Shown: positions 16,733 through 25,818, counted from the stretch's first letter. The stretch: DNA of 64,000 bases from Parundibacterium terreum (GCF_014636315.1 NZ_BMED01000002.1:1178001-1242000), one strand, 5' to 3'. Numbers and translations: made by a program. Notes: generated by a model from the sequence alone, not told the origin.

Positions 16733-17476
16733 ATGTCTGAAATGGTCTTCTGTCGTGGCTGTGCCAAGGAAATTCATATCACTGCCCGGGCATGCCCCGG
16801 ATGTGGTGCGCCGCAAGCGGGAACAGGAAACGGAAAGAGCAAAATAGCCGCCGGCCTGCTGGCAATCTTGCTGGGTGGACTCGGTGTGCACCGCTTCTAC
16901 CTTGGAAAATGGTGGGGTGTGTTTTACCTGCTGTTTTGCTGGACCGGCCTGCCTGCACTGATCAGCCTGATTGAGGGCATCGTCTTCCTGTGCACTAGCG
17001 ACCAGAACTGGGATGCCAAATACAATAAAGGCGTACCGTCCAATAATAGCGGTGCCGCAGTTGTGATAGCTATCGTCGTTTCATTGTTCGGCCTTGTCTT
17101 CATCGTGGGCATTCTGGCAGCTATCGCCATTCCGGCCTATCAGGACTATACGATCAAGGCGAAAGTAGCCAATGCCATGGGCAGCGCCAACCAGGTAGCA
17201 ATGTCCGTTGGTAACTACATCGTCGACAACAAGGCTATCCCTGCCAATATTACCGACGCCGGATTCAGCGGCACCTTGCCTGCTGCAATCAGCGAAATCA
17301 CGGTGGACCAGCAAAATGCAACGCTGACCGTCAGCGTCAGGACCAATGCTTACGATGAAAAGACTTTCATGCTGGTACCGGCTCAGGATGAGCAAAAAAA
17401 TCTGACCTGGCGCTGCAAACCCGGCAGCATGCAAGCGAAATATCTTCCAAGGAACTGCCGCGACAGCGGAAACTAA
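16733..17476 (+). CDS. Zinc-ribbon/TM2 protein with a pilin-like C-terminal half
   Basis: 247 residues. A zinc ribbon with Cys7, Cys10, Cys21 and Cys24 is followed by a TM2 domain of two helices (about 38-86) containing LGGLGVHRFYLGKWWG. A third hydrophobic segment then reads GILAAIAIPAYQDYT, identical in style to the N-terminal helix of type IV pilins. A pilin-like soluble domain with two late cysteines ends the protein. The G/F processing site and the Glu5 of real pilins are missing, so it is probably not cleaved or assembled. The ATG with AAGGGGA upstream was chosen over one 15 bases earlier. Confidence 0.8.
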   Translation: MSEMVFCRGCAKEIHITARACPGCGAPQAGTGNGKSKIAAGLLAILLGGLGVHRFYLGKWWGVFYLLFCWTGLPALISLIEGIVFLCTSDQNWDAKYNKGVPSNNSGAAVVIAIVVSLFGLVFIVGILAAIAIPAYQDYTIKAKVANAMGSANQVAMSVGNYIVDNKAIPANITDAGFSGTLPAAISEITVDQQNATLTVSVRTNAYDEKTFMLVPAQDEQKNLTWRCKPGSMQAKYLPRNCRDSGN

Positions 17477-17640
17477 GCTCATTCCGCTGCTGGATGCCCT
17501 TATCACAGCAGGGCATCCTCCCTCTTCTGACACCGCGAGATTTTCCGGTTATTCTATTGCGGTATTTTCAACGCGATTCACTCATGCGCGCCCTTCGACG
17601 CGCTTCCCTTGCAGCGGCAAATCACAACCAGGAGACAGGC

Positions 17641-18516
17641 ATGCAACAAGATTTTGATAGTTTGGTCGGCAAATCCAGTTTGAGCGAGGGCGTGGACCGC
17701 CGCGGCTTCATCAAGGTGGCGATGGGTACCGGTTTTGCTGCTGCAGCAATGCCTATCTGCGCGCAGACCGTCATCAAGACCGATACGGTGGGCCTTACAG
17801 CAGGTGAAGTGAATATCAATGTCGGCGGCCAGAACGTGCCGGTCTACCGCGCGCAACCAGAGGGCAAGACCAATTTGCCGATAGTGCTGGTGATCTCGGA
17901 AATCTTCGGCGTTCATGAACATATCGCCGACATGGCGCGCCGCTTCGCCAAGCAGGGTTATCTGGCGCTGGCACCGGAATTGTTTGTCCGCCAGGGCGAC
18001 GCCGGCAAATACGGCACCATCGCCGAATTGATCAAGGAAGTGATTTCCAAGGTGCCGGACGCTCAGGTAATGGGTGACCTGGATGCGGTAGTGGCCTGGG
18101 CCAAGGCGAATGGCGGCAATACCGACAAACTGGCGATCACCGGCTTTTGCTGGGGCGGCCGCATCACCTGGATGTATGCTGCGCATAACCCGCAAGTCAA
18201 GGCCGGCGCCGCCTGGTATGGCCGTATCGTCGGCGAACCGAACAGTCTGTCGCCAACCAATCCTATCGACATCGCGCCAACACTGAAGGCGCCGATTCTT
18301 GGCCTGTATGGTGCCAAGGATACCGGTATCCCGGTTTCCACCGTCGAACAGATGAAAGCTGCATTGGCAAAAACCGGCAATAAATCGGAATTCGTCGTCT
18401 ATCCGAACTCCGGCCATGCCTTCAATGCAGATTATCGCGCCAGCTATGTGGAAGCAGATGCGAAAGATGCGTGGGTTCGCGTACTGGCCTGGTTCAAATC
18501 AAACGGCGTAGCCTGA
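17641..18516 (+). CDS. Tat-exported dienelactone hydrolase family protein
   Basis: An alpha/beta hydrolase of 291 residues. The catalytic triad is visible: Cys170 in GFCWGG, Asp227 in AKDTGIP and His259 in SGHAF. The N-terminus has a twin-arginine signal, DRRGFIKVAMGTGF, with the arginines at 20-21. The enzyme should therefore fold in the cytoplasm and be exported, unlike the classical cytoplasmic dienelactone hydrolases of chlorocatechol breakdown. Substrate unknown. CAGGAG 8 bases before the ATG fixes the start. The longer upstream frame to 17494 is rejected. Confidence 0.9.
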   Translation: MQQDFDSLVGKSSLSEGVDRRGFIKVAMGTGFAAAAMPICAQTVIKTDTVGLTAGEVNINVGGQNVPVYRAQPEGKTNLPIVLVISEIFGVHEHIADMARRFAKQGYLALAPELFVRQGDAGKYGTIAELIKEVISKVPDAQVMGDLDAVVAWAKANGGNTDKLAITGFCWGGRITWMYAAHNPQVKAGAAWYGRIVGEPNSLSPTNPIDIAPTLKAPILGLYGAKDTGIPVSTVEQMKAALAKTGNKSEFVVYPNSGHAFNADYRASYVEADAKDAWVRVLAWFKSNGVA

Positions 18517-18613
18517 GCTTATTCAGATAAGACGCCCGGGCTGGGAAGATTACAAGACAAGGTATCTTGCGATTTTTCCCGGCCTTGCCATATTGCTAAA
18601 GTCTTTGCAGGAT

Positions 18614-18642
18614 TTGCTCAAATCGTCGCTCTGTGTTCTAAT
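18614..18642 (+). promoter_or_regulatory. Candidate promoter of the ZIP transporter gene
   Basis: TTGCTC (18614-18619) and TCTAAT (18637-18642) with 17 bases between. The -10 matches five of six consensus bases; the -35 is weak. It overlaps the left arm of the palindrome at 18639-18663. Confidence 0.5.
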
Positions 18643-18663
18643 TTGCAACCGTGTTGCAAATTA
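18639..18663. promoter_or_regulatory. Zur-like operator palindrome before the ZIP transporter
   Basis: The arms TAATTTGCAAC (18639-18649) and GTTGCAAATTA (18653-18663) are perfect reverse complements around CGT. The site covers the -10 and the likely transcription start of a metal-uptake gene, a typical repressor position. Its size and symmetry fit a Fur/Zur-type box. Assignment to Zur is inferred from the target gene only. Confidence 0.6.
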
Positions 18664-18686
18664 CTGTTCAGATCTAGAGGCTTAAA

Positions 18687-19463
18687 ATTCATTCCACGCT
18701 GCTTTCCATACTGCTGGCCACCACTATTGCCGGCGTGCTGAGCATTACTGCTGCAGCGATCTTTTCTTTTTCCCTGCTCTCCAAAGTCGTGGAGCGCATG
18801 GTCAGCCTGTCGGTTGGCATCATGCTGTCCACGTCCTTGCTGCATGCGTTGCCGGAAGCCTTTGAATCCGGTGCCGACCCGCGCACACTGTTCGGCTGCC
18901 TGATGGGCGGTCTGCTGGCTTTTTTCCTGCTGGAGAAATTCGCGATCCTGCGCCATTCGCACCATCATGAAGGCGATGGCCATCATCATGAGCACGGCCA
19001 TGATGCGCATGAAGCAGGCAAGGCGGGATGGATGATCCTGGTTGGCGACGGCCTGCATAATTTTACCGATGGCATCCTGATTGCCGCCGCCTTCCTGGCA
19101 GATCCCAAACTGGGCCTGGTGACCGGCCTGGCGATCATCGCGCATGAGATTCCGCAAGAGATAGGCGATTTCATCGTGCTGCTGAACGCGGGATTCTCGC
19201 GTGCCCGTGCTTACGTGTATAACTTGATCTGCAGCCTGATGGCTGTCATAGGCGGCCTCCTGGGCTATTTCACGCTGGGCAATGCCAGTAACCTGATACC
19301 GTATGTACTGGTGTTCGCCTCTTCCGGCTTTATCTATATCGCTCTCAGCGACCTGATGCCGCAAATGCAGCGCAGGGCGAGCTTGCGCGAAACTATTCCG
19401 CAAATCATCCTGATTGCAATCGGCGTTGCACTGGTGCTGTTTGTCACCCGCCACAACCACTAA
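18687..19463 (+). CDS. ZIP family metal (probably zinc) transporter, apparent ATT start
   Basis: About 258 residues with eight membrane segments. A cytoplasmic loop very rich in histidine (HSHHHEGDGHHHEHGHDAH) is followed by the metal-path motifs HNFTDG and HEIPQE, diagnostic of ZIP importers. The ATG/GTG-limited frame begins at the GTG at 18735, inside the first helix. The frame is open back to 18678, where AGAGG is followed after six bases by ATT (18687), and the reading IHSTLLSILLATTIAGVLS completes the first helix. I therefore place the start at ATT. CTG at 18699 is an alternative. A Zur-like palindrome precedes it. Confidence 0.85.
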   Translation: MHSTLLSILLATTIAGVLSITAAAIFSFSLLSKVVERMVSLSVGIMLSTSLLHALPEAFESGADPRTLFGCLMGGLLAFFLLEKFAILRHSHHHEGDGHHHEHGHDAHEAGKAGWMILVGDGLHNFTDGILIAAAFLADPKLGLVTGLAIIAHEIPQEIGDFIVLLNAGFSRARAYVYNLICSLMAVIGGLLGYFTLGNASNLIPYVLVFASSGFIYIALSDLMPQMQRRASLRETIPQIILIAIGVALVLFVTRHNH

Positions 19464-19481
19464 AGGGACAGGATACTCATC

Positions 19482-20246
19482 ATGCCAAGCAAGATTGCAG
19501 GTTACGGCTGGATGCCGGATCTTCCCGATCACAGGGATCACGGTTTTGTCCTTCCTGCCGGCGCACCGCTGTTGCCGCCCAAGGTAGATTTGAGGCCCTA
19601 CTGTCCGCCAGTGCTAAGCCAGGGACAGAAAATCGGCAGTTGCACATCCAATGCGATCTGCAATGCCTATCGCTTTAACCAGATGAAACAGAGCGGTAAG
19701 AATTTCATGCCCTCACGCCTGTTCATTCATTACAATGCGCGCGCGATGATAGGCACGCAAAGGATGAACCACGGTGCGCCGATACGTGAAGCAATCAAGA
19801 GCATCGCCAAACAGGGCGTATGCCATGAGCGCGACTGGCCTTATATCGCCAAGAAATATGCGACCAAGCCGCCCAAGTCTGCCTATACCGAAGCACTGCT
19901 GCACCAGGCCGTGTCGTACCAGAGGCTGAAGCAGGATCTGGAACACCTGAAAGCCTGCCTGGCCGGCGGCCATCCGTTTGTGTTCGGCCTCACGGTATAT
20001 GACAGCTTCGAATCCGATGCAGTAGCGGCCAGCGGTACGCTGAAAATGCCGGGCAAGAAAGAGAGCATGGCCGGCGGGCATGCGGTACTGGCAGTGGGCT
20101 ACGACGATAAGACGGAGCGTTTTACCGTGATGAATTCATGGGGAGACCAATGGGGCAAGAAGGGCTATTTCACCGTGCCTTATGCCTATTTGCTGGAGTC
20201 CAACCTGGCGGCAGATTTCTGGACCATACGTACGGTAGAACTGTGA
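19482..20246 (+). CDS. C1 (papain) family cysteine peptidase
   Basis: 254 residues with the full papain-type catalytic set: Cys54 in GSCTSNA, His200 in GGHAVLAVGYDD and Asn218 in NSWGDQWG. There is no signal peptide and almost no propeptide, so it is probably a cytoplasmic or self-standing mature enzyme. It follows the ZIP gene by 18 bases and may be co-transcribed with it. A functional link to metal uptake is not evident. Confidence 0.92.
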   Translation: MPSKIAGYGWMPDLPDHRDHGFVLPAGAPLLPPKVDLRPYCPPVLSQGQKIGSCTSNAICNAYRFNQMKQSGKNFMPSRLFIHYNARAMIGTQRMNHGAPIREAIKSIAKQGVCHERDWPYIAKKYATKPPKSAYTEALLHQAVSYQRLKQDLEHLKACLAGGHPFVFGLTVYDSFESDAVAASGTLKMPGKKESMAGGHAVLAVGYDDKTERFTVMNSWGDQWGKKGYFTVPYAYLLESNLAADFWTIRTVEL

Positions 20247-20298
20247 GCCGCATCGCCTGAAGGCCGCCTCAGCATCCTCGGCAATATTGCAGCGAAAA

Positions 20299-20329
20299 AA
20301 AAGGCGCCATCTCGTGGCGCCTTTTTTTA
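20299..20329. terminator. Bidirectional terminator between the C1 peptidase and sseA
   Basis: Stem AGGCGCCA/TGGCGCCT (20302-20309, 20315-20322) with a 5-base loop, flanked by an A-run and a T-run. It can serve both convergent genes and overlaps the last codons of the sulfurtransferase gene. Confidence 0.92.
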
Positions 20330-21187
20330 GCCCTCGCAGCCTACGGCCACCGGACGCGCCGGTTCGGCGCACCACTCGCTCCAAGATCCAGGATATAAAG
20401 CCGCGCCGGGCAAACCGGCCACTTCCAGTGCCAGCAGGTTATGGCAGGCAGTGACGCCGGATCCGCATTGCATGATGGACTTGCCGGAATCCGGCAAGAT
20501 GGCGGACCATTCCGCCCTCAATTGCTCGGCAGACTTGAAGCGGCCGTCTTCCTGCAGATTGTCTTTGAAGAAGCGGTTCCTGGCACCCGGGATATGGCCG
20601 CCGACCGGATCTATGGTCTCGTTCTCACCGCGGAAGCGATCCGGCGCACGCGCATCGATCAGGGTACGCGAGGCCGTTGCAAGGTTCCCCAGCACATCGG
20701 CGACATTGACCTGGGACACCAGGCTGGTCCTGGCATTGACTCCGCCACGCAGCACGATATTTGGCACCTTGTCTGTCAGCGGCAAATTCGCCGCAGTCCA
20801 GGCGCCGATCCCGCCATCCAGCACAGCGACAGCCTTGTGCCCTACCCAGCGCAACATCCACCAAAGGCGCGCCGCATACATGCCGCCGTGCGCATCATAG
20901 GCCACAACCTGTGAAGAGTCGTCCACGCCCCAGGAGCGCAGCGTATGGATAAATTCCTGTTTGTCCGGCAGGGGATGGCGGCCATGGAAGGCGCCATTGG
21001 TCGCCGTCTTGGCGCCGGATAATTTATTGTCCAGATGGGCGAAACGGGCATTCGGCAAATGCGCAGCGTCATAGGCTTTCTGACCGGCCGTCGTATCCGC
21101 CAGATCATGCCTGCAATCTACGACCACCCATTGTAGTTTATCAATATTCTTTGCCAGGTCTGCAGCTGAAATTAGCGTGGTATACAT
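20327..21187 (-). CDS. sseA: 3-mercaptopyruvate sulfurtransferase
   Basis: 286 residues with two rhodanese domains. The active-site loop of the second is CGSGVTA with Cys241; this loop distinguishes mercaptopyruvate from thiosulfate sulfurtransferases. The enzyme transfers sulfur from 3-mercaptopyruvate to thiol or cyanide acceptors. The first domain contains DCRHDL in place of a catalytic cysteine loop and is inactive, as usual. The DMT transporter gene lies 17 bases upstream. Confidence 0.92.
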   Translation of the reverse strand: MYTTLISAADLAKNIDKLQWVVVDCRHDLADTTAGQKAYDAAHLPNARFAHLDNKLSGAKTATNGAFHGRHPLPDKQEFIHTLRSWGVDDSSQVVAYDAHGGMYAARLWWMLRWVGHKAVAVLDGGIGAWTAANLPLTDKVPNIVLRGGVNARTSLVSQVNVADVLGNLATASRTLIDARAPDRFRGENETIDPVGGHIPGARNRFFKDNLQEDGRFKSAEQLRAEWSAILPDSGKSIMQCGSGVTACHNLLALEVAGLPGAALYPGSWSEWCAEPARPVAVGCEG

Positions 21188-21204
21188 CTGTTCTCCTCAT
21201 GCTC

Positions 21205-22125
21205 TCATTCTGAGCTGATAGGGTCGGAAGCAACAACCGGCTTATTATTCTTGGAGTTATAAAAAGTTGCTATCAGTCCACTTGCCAGGATAATGGCAAT
21301 TCCCAGCCAGCTTTGCCACTTAAGAACATCATGCCATAACAATACGTCCCAGGCACTGGAAAATACTATGCCGACATATTGCAAGTTGGCAACCACTAGC
21401 GGATTTCCCAGCCTGTAGGCACGCGTCATCGCAATTTGCGCCGATGCAGCGGTCAAGCCTATCGCCAGCAATAGTAAGAAACCCTTGATACCATGATGAT
21501 GCCAGTCGGACATATTTTGCGCGGCAGACATACCCTCTGTCGCAGTAACACCCAGCATGCCGGCGAAAAAACAGGTTGTGGAAAAGTAAAATACCACTCT
21601 GTACTCCGGTTCCCCCATCAAGCCCATCTGCCGCACCTGTATATAGGCCAGCGCCGACAGCATGCCGGATCCAAGACCAATCATGCCACCCAGCATCTGA
21701 TCTGCATGTATGCTGGGGCGTAGCAGCAATACAACACCAGTAAAGCCGAGCTGGATGGCAATGGCCAGTCCAGCCTCTACCCGCTTCTTGCCATGCAGCC
21801 ATGCGCCGGCAAACAGGATGATAGCCATCCATACCGGCGACATATAGTTCAGAGTCACGGCCATCGCCAGCGGCAGCTTGGTAATGGCATAAAACCACAT
21901 CCACAACGCGATCACGCCGATGAAGCCGCGCCACAGGTGATGGAAAGGCATACGGGTACGCAAGCTGCCGCCCTGCAGCTTGACCAGCACCAGTATCATC
22001 GCCATGCCTATCAGGCCGCGGAAGGCGACGATTTCAGCCGTTGGGTAATAATCGGAGGCCAGCTTGACGCAGACACCCATGATGGAAAACAAAAAACTTG
22101 CTACGAGCATCCACAGCGATTGCAT
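21205..22125 (-). CDS. DMT superfamily (EamA) permease
   Basis: 306 residues with ten predicted membrane helices in two EamA repeats. The first starts LFSIMGVCVKLASDYYPTAEIVAFRG and the second covers about 150-290. Family members export or import metabolites and the substrate cannot be read from the sequence. The gene is downstream of the Rieske oxygenase on the same strand, but a hairpin terminator lies between them. Confidence 0.85.
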   Translation of the reverse strand: MQSLWMLVASFLFSIMGVCVKLASDYYPTAEIVAFRGLIGMAMILVLVKLQGGSLRTRMPFHHLWRGFIGVIALWMWFYAITKLPLAMAVTLNYMSPVWMAIILFAGAWLHGKKRVEAGLAIAIQLGFTGVVLLLRPSIHADQMLGGMIGLGSGMLSALAYIQVRQMGLMGEPEYRVVFYFSTTCFFAGMLGVTATEGMSAAQNMSDWHHHGIKGFLLLLAIGLTAASAQIAMTRAYRLGNPLVVANLQYVGIVFSSAWDVLLWHDVLKWQSWLGIAIILASGLIATFYNSKNNKPVVASDPISSE

Positions 22126-22141
22126 AATTCTCAGGCCGTAA

Positions 22142-22171
22142 AAGTAAGGGGAGGCCTGTGCCTCCCCTTTT
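22142..22171 (-). terminator. Hairpin terminator after the Rieske oxygenase gene
   Basis: Perfect 10-bp stem AAGGGGAGGC/GCCTCCCCTT (22146-22155, 22160-22169) with a 4-base loop. The minus-strand tail has only four T in a row; the plus-strand tail is more T-rich. Confidence 0.7.
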
Positions 22172-22173
22172 GT

Positions 22174-23274
22174 TTAAAAGTCGATATTACTTCGGTACCA
22201 TTCGTGGAAATGCTGCATGCCATCTTCCATCGGCGACTGGTAAGGGCCGGTTTCATTGACGCCGCGATCCAGCAAGATACGGCGACCGGCATCCATCCTC
22301 TGCGCGATTTCGTCATCCTCGACGCAGGTTTCCATATAGGCGGCGCGTTCGGCCTCGATGAAATCGCGCTCGAACAGCACGATCTCTTCAGGATAATAAA
22401 ACTCGACCACGTTCCTGGTCTTGCCGGTTTCCTGCGGCCACAAGGTAGAAACCACCAGCACATGCGGATACCATTCCACCATGATGTTCGGATACAGCGT
22501 CAGCCAGATCGCTCCGTAAGGAGGCGCTTCGCCGTTGCGGAATTTCAATACCTGGTCTTGCCAGGCCTTGTATTTCGGCGAACCGGATTTCAGCAAGCCG
22601 CTATTCACGCCTACCGTCTGCACGCTGTAATCTGCGCCGAATTCCCAGCGCAAGTCCTCACAGGCAACGAAGCTGCCCAGGCCCGGATGGAAGGGTTCGA
22701 CATGGTAGTCTTCCAGATAGACTTCAATGAAGGTCTTCCAGTTGTAATCGCATTCGTGCACTTCAACGTGATCCAGCATATAGCCGCTAAAGTCCAGATC
22801 CTTGGTGACGCTGAGCTGCGCCATCTTTTTCATCACGTTGTAACCGTTTTGCTCGAACAGCAGGCCGTTCCAGTTTTGCAAAGGCGTCCTGGACAGGTTC
22901 AGGCAAGGCGTGTCGGCAAAATGCGGCGCGCCTATCAGCTCTCCCTTGAGGTCATAGGTCCAGCGATGCAGAGGGCAAACGATGTTATTGGTATTGCCGC
23001 GGCCGTTGAACATCAATGCCTGCCTGTGGCGGCATACATTGGACATCAGCTCTATGCCATTGGCATTGCGCACCAGCATGCGGCCCTCGTTCTCTGCGAC
23101 AAGCGTAGCAAAGTCGCCGACATTGGGCACCATCAATTCATGGCCGACATAACGCGGACCTGACTGGAAGAGTTGTTTGATCTCGCGCTGCAACAGTGCT
23201 TGATCAAAGTAAACGTTTACTGGAAGTTGCGCGTTTGAGCGCGCGAGTTTGGAAAAAGAAGCCAGATCGGACAT
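22174..23274 (-). CDS. Rieske aromatic ring-hydroxylating oxygenase, alpha subunit
   Basis: 366 residues. The Rieske 2Fe-2S ligands are Cys81/His83 and Cys100/His103 (CRH and CPLH). The C-terminal catalytic domain has the mononuclear-iron region EDYHVEPFHPG. No beta subunit, ferredoxin or reductase gene is adjacent, so electrons must come from elsewhere. The substrate is not evident; dealkylase or quaternary-amine monooxygenases share this shape. The start at MSDLASF was preferred over an upstream ATG because the preceding 17 residues are not family-like. A TATAAT element is at 23394-23399. Confidence 0.88.
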   Translation of the reverse strand: MSDLASFSKLARSNAQLPVNVYFDQALLQREIKQLFQSGPRYVGHELMVPNVGDFATLVAENEGRMLVRNANGIELMSNVCRHRQALMFNGRGNTNNIVCPLHRWTYDLKGELIGAPHFADTPCLNLSRTPLQNWNGLLFEQNGYNVMKKMAQLSVTKDLDFSGYMLDHVEVHECDYNWKTFIEVYLEDYHVEPFHPGLGSFVACEDLRWEFGADYSVQTVGVNSGLLKSGSPKYKAWQDQVLKFRNGEAPPYGAIWLTLYPNIMVEWYPHVLVVSTLWPQETGKTRNVVEFYYPEEIVLFERDFIEAERAAYMETCVEDDEIAQRMDAGRRILLDRGVNETGPYQSPMEDGMQHFHEWYRSNIDF

Positions 23275-23547
23275 CCCCACCCCCCAAATTAATTTGCACC
23301 AACCTAAAGGAGAAAGAATCCGCAAAAACCTGTTTTCAAACGAAAATTCAAACGAAAAACGAAATGAAGAGGAAATTTTGGACAGAACGGGCGATTATAC
23401 CTGAATTAAGGGAAGTGGGCTAGGCAGCAACTAAAAGCCGGAAATGCAGACTGAAAGCGTTCAGAACGCGTCTGATAGGCAGCGTTTTCAGCAAGAAGGC
23501 GTATTTAGTGAAAAGCGCGGGCGGTGGAGCAATCCTGGAATATTGCC

Positions 23548-25818
23548 TTAATTCTCGGCAATTTCAGGAATCGCCACTGTTTCCTGTTCGGCAGCCGGTT
23601 CATCCAGCGCTTCCATCAATGCACGGTCAACCAGCTTGTCGAGTACCAGAACCTGAGCCCGATTTTCACGGAAGGTCTGCTCCAGCTCTTCCGCCGATAC
23701 GGAGAAGGATTTTTCTTTCTGGGTGCCGGTAAAGATGTACAGGCTGCGCATAGGGCTGACCCAGGCCAGCTTGACCTTGCCGCTCTCGCCGGTTTTTTTG
23801 GTGAATTGCAGCCAGATGCCGCGCTCCAGATTGGCGACAATTTCGGTGAATTCATCGACCTCAGGCTCGGGCCCTTGCTGTTCTTCCGCTTGCGCGCGTT
23901 TTTCCAGCCTGCGCTCGGCAGCTTTCTGCGCCACTTCCACCGCAATTTCCAGTTGCCGCTCAGGAGAAATATCCAGTGGGGCACGGACGATAGATGCATG
24001 GCATTCGGCCAGCTCGGCAAAGAACTGCAGGCGATCGGCGTCATCCCATTTGATGACATTCAGCCATTTGTTCAGCGTAACAAGAATGCTAGGCAGACGG
24101 TTGATCAGTTCCTGGCGCTGCTGTACGGTAATCTTTGGCTTCACGCTCCAGATCAGGTCATCCATGGTGCGGATTGCATCCTGAACTGCCTGCGGTTTTT
24201 CTTCCTTGACGGTATATGCCAGTGTCAATACCTTGACCCAGCGGTCTTCCAGGAAAGTTTCGACAAAGGCGACCACTTCGCCGGTACCGACACGCATTGC
24301 CACTTCACTATTGGCGGCAAGATTGGCCTGCTTGACCTTTTCCTTGCGCAAGGCGCGTACGATAGGTTCTTGCAAAACCGCGGCAGCGGCCGCCTCTTCC
24401 TTCTCAACGAAATTTTCGATGTCGGAAGCAACTTCGTCGAACAGTTCCAGCTTGTGATCAAACTCTTGCTGTACGCGGTTGACGTTGCGCTGCAAGGTTT
24501 GGTAGAGCGGATCTTCCTGGCCCTTTTTCTGATCCCAGGCAACGCTGTGCTTGGCCAGCAAGTCGATCAGGCGACGGGCAGGATGGGCTTCCTTGAAAAA
24601 GAAGTCCTTATCAATCAGTGCCGCTTTTAATACCGGGATCTGCAGAACGCCGATCAATTCCTTGATTTCATTCGGAATTGTCTGGTTGCGGAAGACCGTA
24701 TCAAAAATCTTGGACAACAGATCCAGCGTATTGCGTTCCACACCGGACGTTGCCAACTCAGGCATTTGCTCCTTGAGCTGCGACAGGCGCATGACGCCCT
24801 GCGCGCCTGCAACCAGCTGGCGTATTGCCATTCCTTTTTGCAGGTCAGCCAGATAATTGAACAGCTGGGTCTCTGCGGCTGCAGAAGGTGCAAACGCTGC
24901 GGCTTCGCCAGCCGGGGCAAAACCGCCCTGCTGCATCGCGCGCGCCAGATCGTTTTGCAGGCTGTCCAGCAAATTGGCGCTACCGGCATTAATTGGTGGC
25001 ACGGCAAAATTCGCAGCGGGCGCAGCCTGTGTTTGTGCCTGTGCGGCCGAGAAGTAATTCTTGAGCTTTTGATCCAGCTCCGCTTTGACGGGCTCGTCTT
25101 TTTTCGCCTGCGCCGCACTATCCATCTTTTTGACGCGATAGGACTCGTGCAGCTCAGGCAGGATGCCGCGCTCAACCAAAGTCTGGTTCAGTGCCTGCAG
25201 TATGGGGGCCAGGTCAAACAAGATATCGGCGCGCAATAAAGGCAGCACCAGATGATGCGATTCCTGGTCGGGATTGAATTCAGTCCAGGCGGCAATGATG
25301 ACTTTCAACACCACTTCCGGGCGGAAAGGATTTTGCTGTATGCCGACGCTATCGTAGTCCATCAGCGCCGCAAGGCGCATATTCAGCGCGGCCAACTGTT
25401 CCGCACTCGCCAGCTCCAGCGAGCGGCTGGCACGGCCCATCGCCAGCTTCTTGTCCATTTCTTCATAGGACACCAGGGTCAGCGCGACGTCCTGAGGAAC
25501 ACCGTCAGCTTTGACACCTTGCTGTAAAACCTGCACTTCCTTGCGGAAGGCAGCCTCTATGCCGCTGGACGCAAGGTAGTAGAATGCATAGGCATTATTT
25601 TTTAATAATTGCGCCGCATTAAAACTGAGATTCGCCTGCTTCGGGTCCGCATGCTGTTCCGATGCAGCGAACAAGGCATTCGCCAGACGCGCGGCAAACG
25701 CATCTATTTGCGCAACCGACAAGTGCGCAGCCTGCGCGGCCAGGGCGCGCAGAATCTCGCCGGGCGTTGAAGAAGCCGGTGATTTTTGTGCAAACTGGTT
25801 GTCGGGCAGTGATGGCAT
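23548..25818 (-). CDS. DUF1631 family protein
   Basis: 756 residues, soluble and largely helical, of unknown function. An Ala/Gln-rich linker lies near residues 250-320. The C-terminal part (about 640-745) holds a PilZ-like stretch with LERGIWLQF and KLAWVSPMRSLYIFTG, which could bind cyclic di-GMP, but the RxxxR motif is not clear. Large DUF1631 proteins are typical of betaproteobacteria and gammaproteobacteria. No partner gene is adjacent. Confidence 0.78.
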   Translation of the reverse strand: MPSLPDNQFAQKSPASSTPGEILRALAAQAAHLSVAQIDAFAARLANALFAASEQHADPKQANLSFNAAQLLKNNAYAFYYLASSGIEAAFRKEVQVLQQGVKADGVPQDVALTLVSYEEMDKKLAMGRASRSLELASAEQLAALNMRLAALMDYDSVGIQQNPFRPEVVLKVIIAAWTEFNPDQESHHLVLPLLRADILFDLAPILQALNQTLVERGILPELHESYRVKKMDSAAQAKKDEPVKAELDQKLKNYFSAAQAQTQAAPAANFAVPPINAGSANLLDSLQNDLARAMQQGGFAPAGEAAAFAPSAAAETQLFNYLADLQKGMAIRQLVAGAQGVMRLSQLKEQMPELATSGVERNTLDLLSKIFDTVFRNQTIPNEIKELIGVLQIPVLKAALIDKDFFFKEAHPARRLIDLLAKHSVAWDQKKGQEDPLYQTLQRNVNRVQQEFDHKLELFDEVASDIENFVEKEEAAAAAVLQEPIVRALRKEKVKQANLAANSEVAMRVGTGEVVAFVETFLEDRWVKVLTLAYTVKEEKPQAVQDAIRTMDDLIWSVKPKITVQQRQELINRLPSILVTLNKWLNVIKWDDADRLQFFAELAECHASIVRAPLDISPERQLEIAVEVAQKAAERRLEKRAQAEEQQGPEPEVDEFTEIVANLERGIWLQFTKKTGESGKVKLAWVSPMRSLYIFTGTQKEKSFSVSAEELEQTFRENRAQVLVLDKLVDRALMEALDEPAAEQETVAIPEIAEN

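Noticed and set aside
23327..23369. Direct repeats of AAACGAAAA in the leader of the Rieske oxygenase gene.
   Set aside because: Low-complexity and only three loosely spaced copies; no defined structure.
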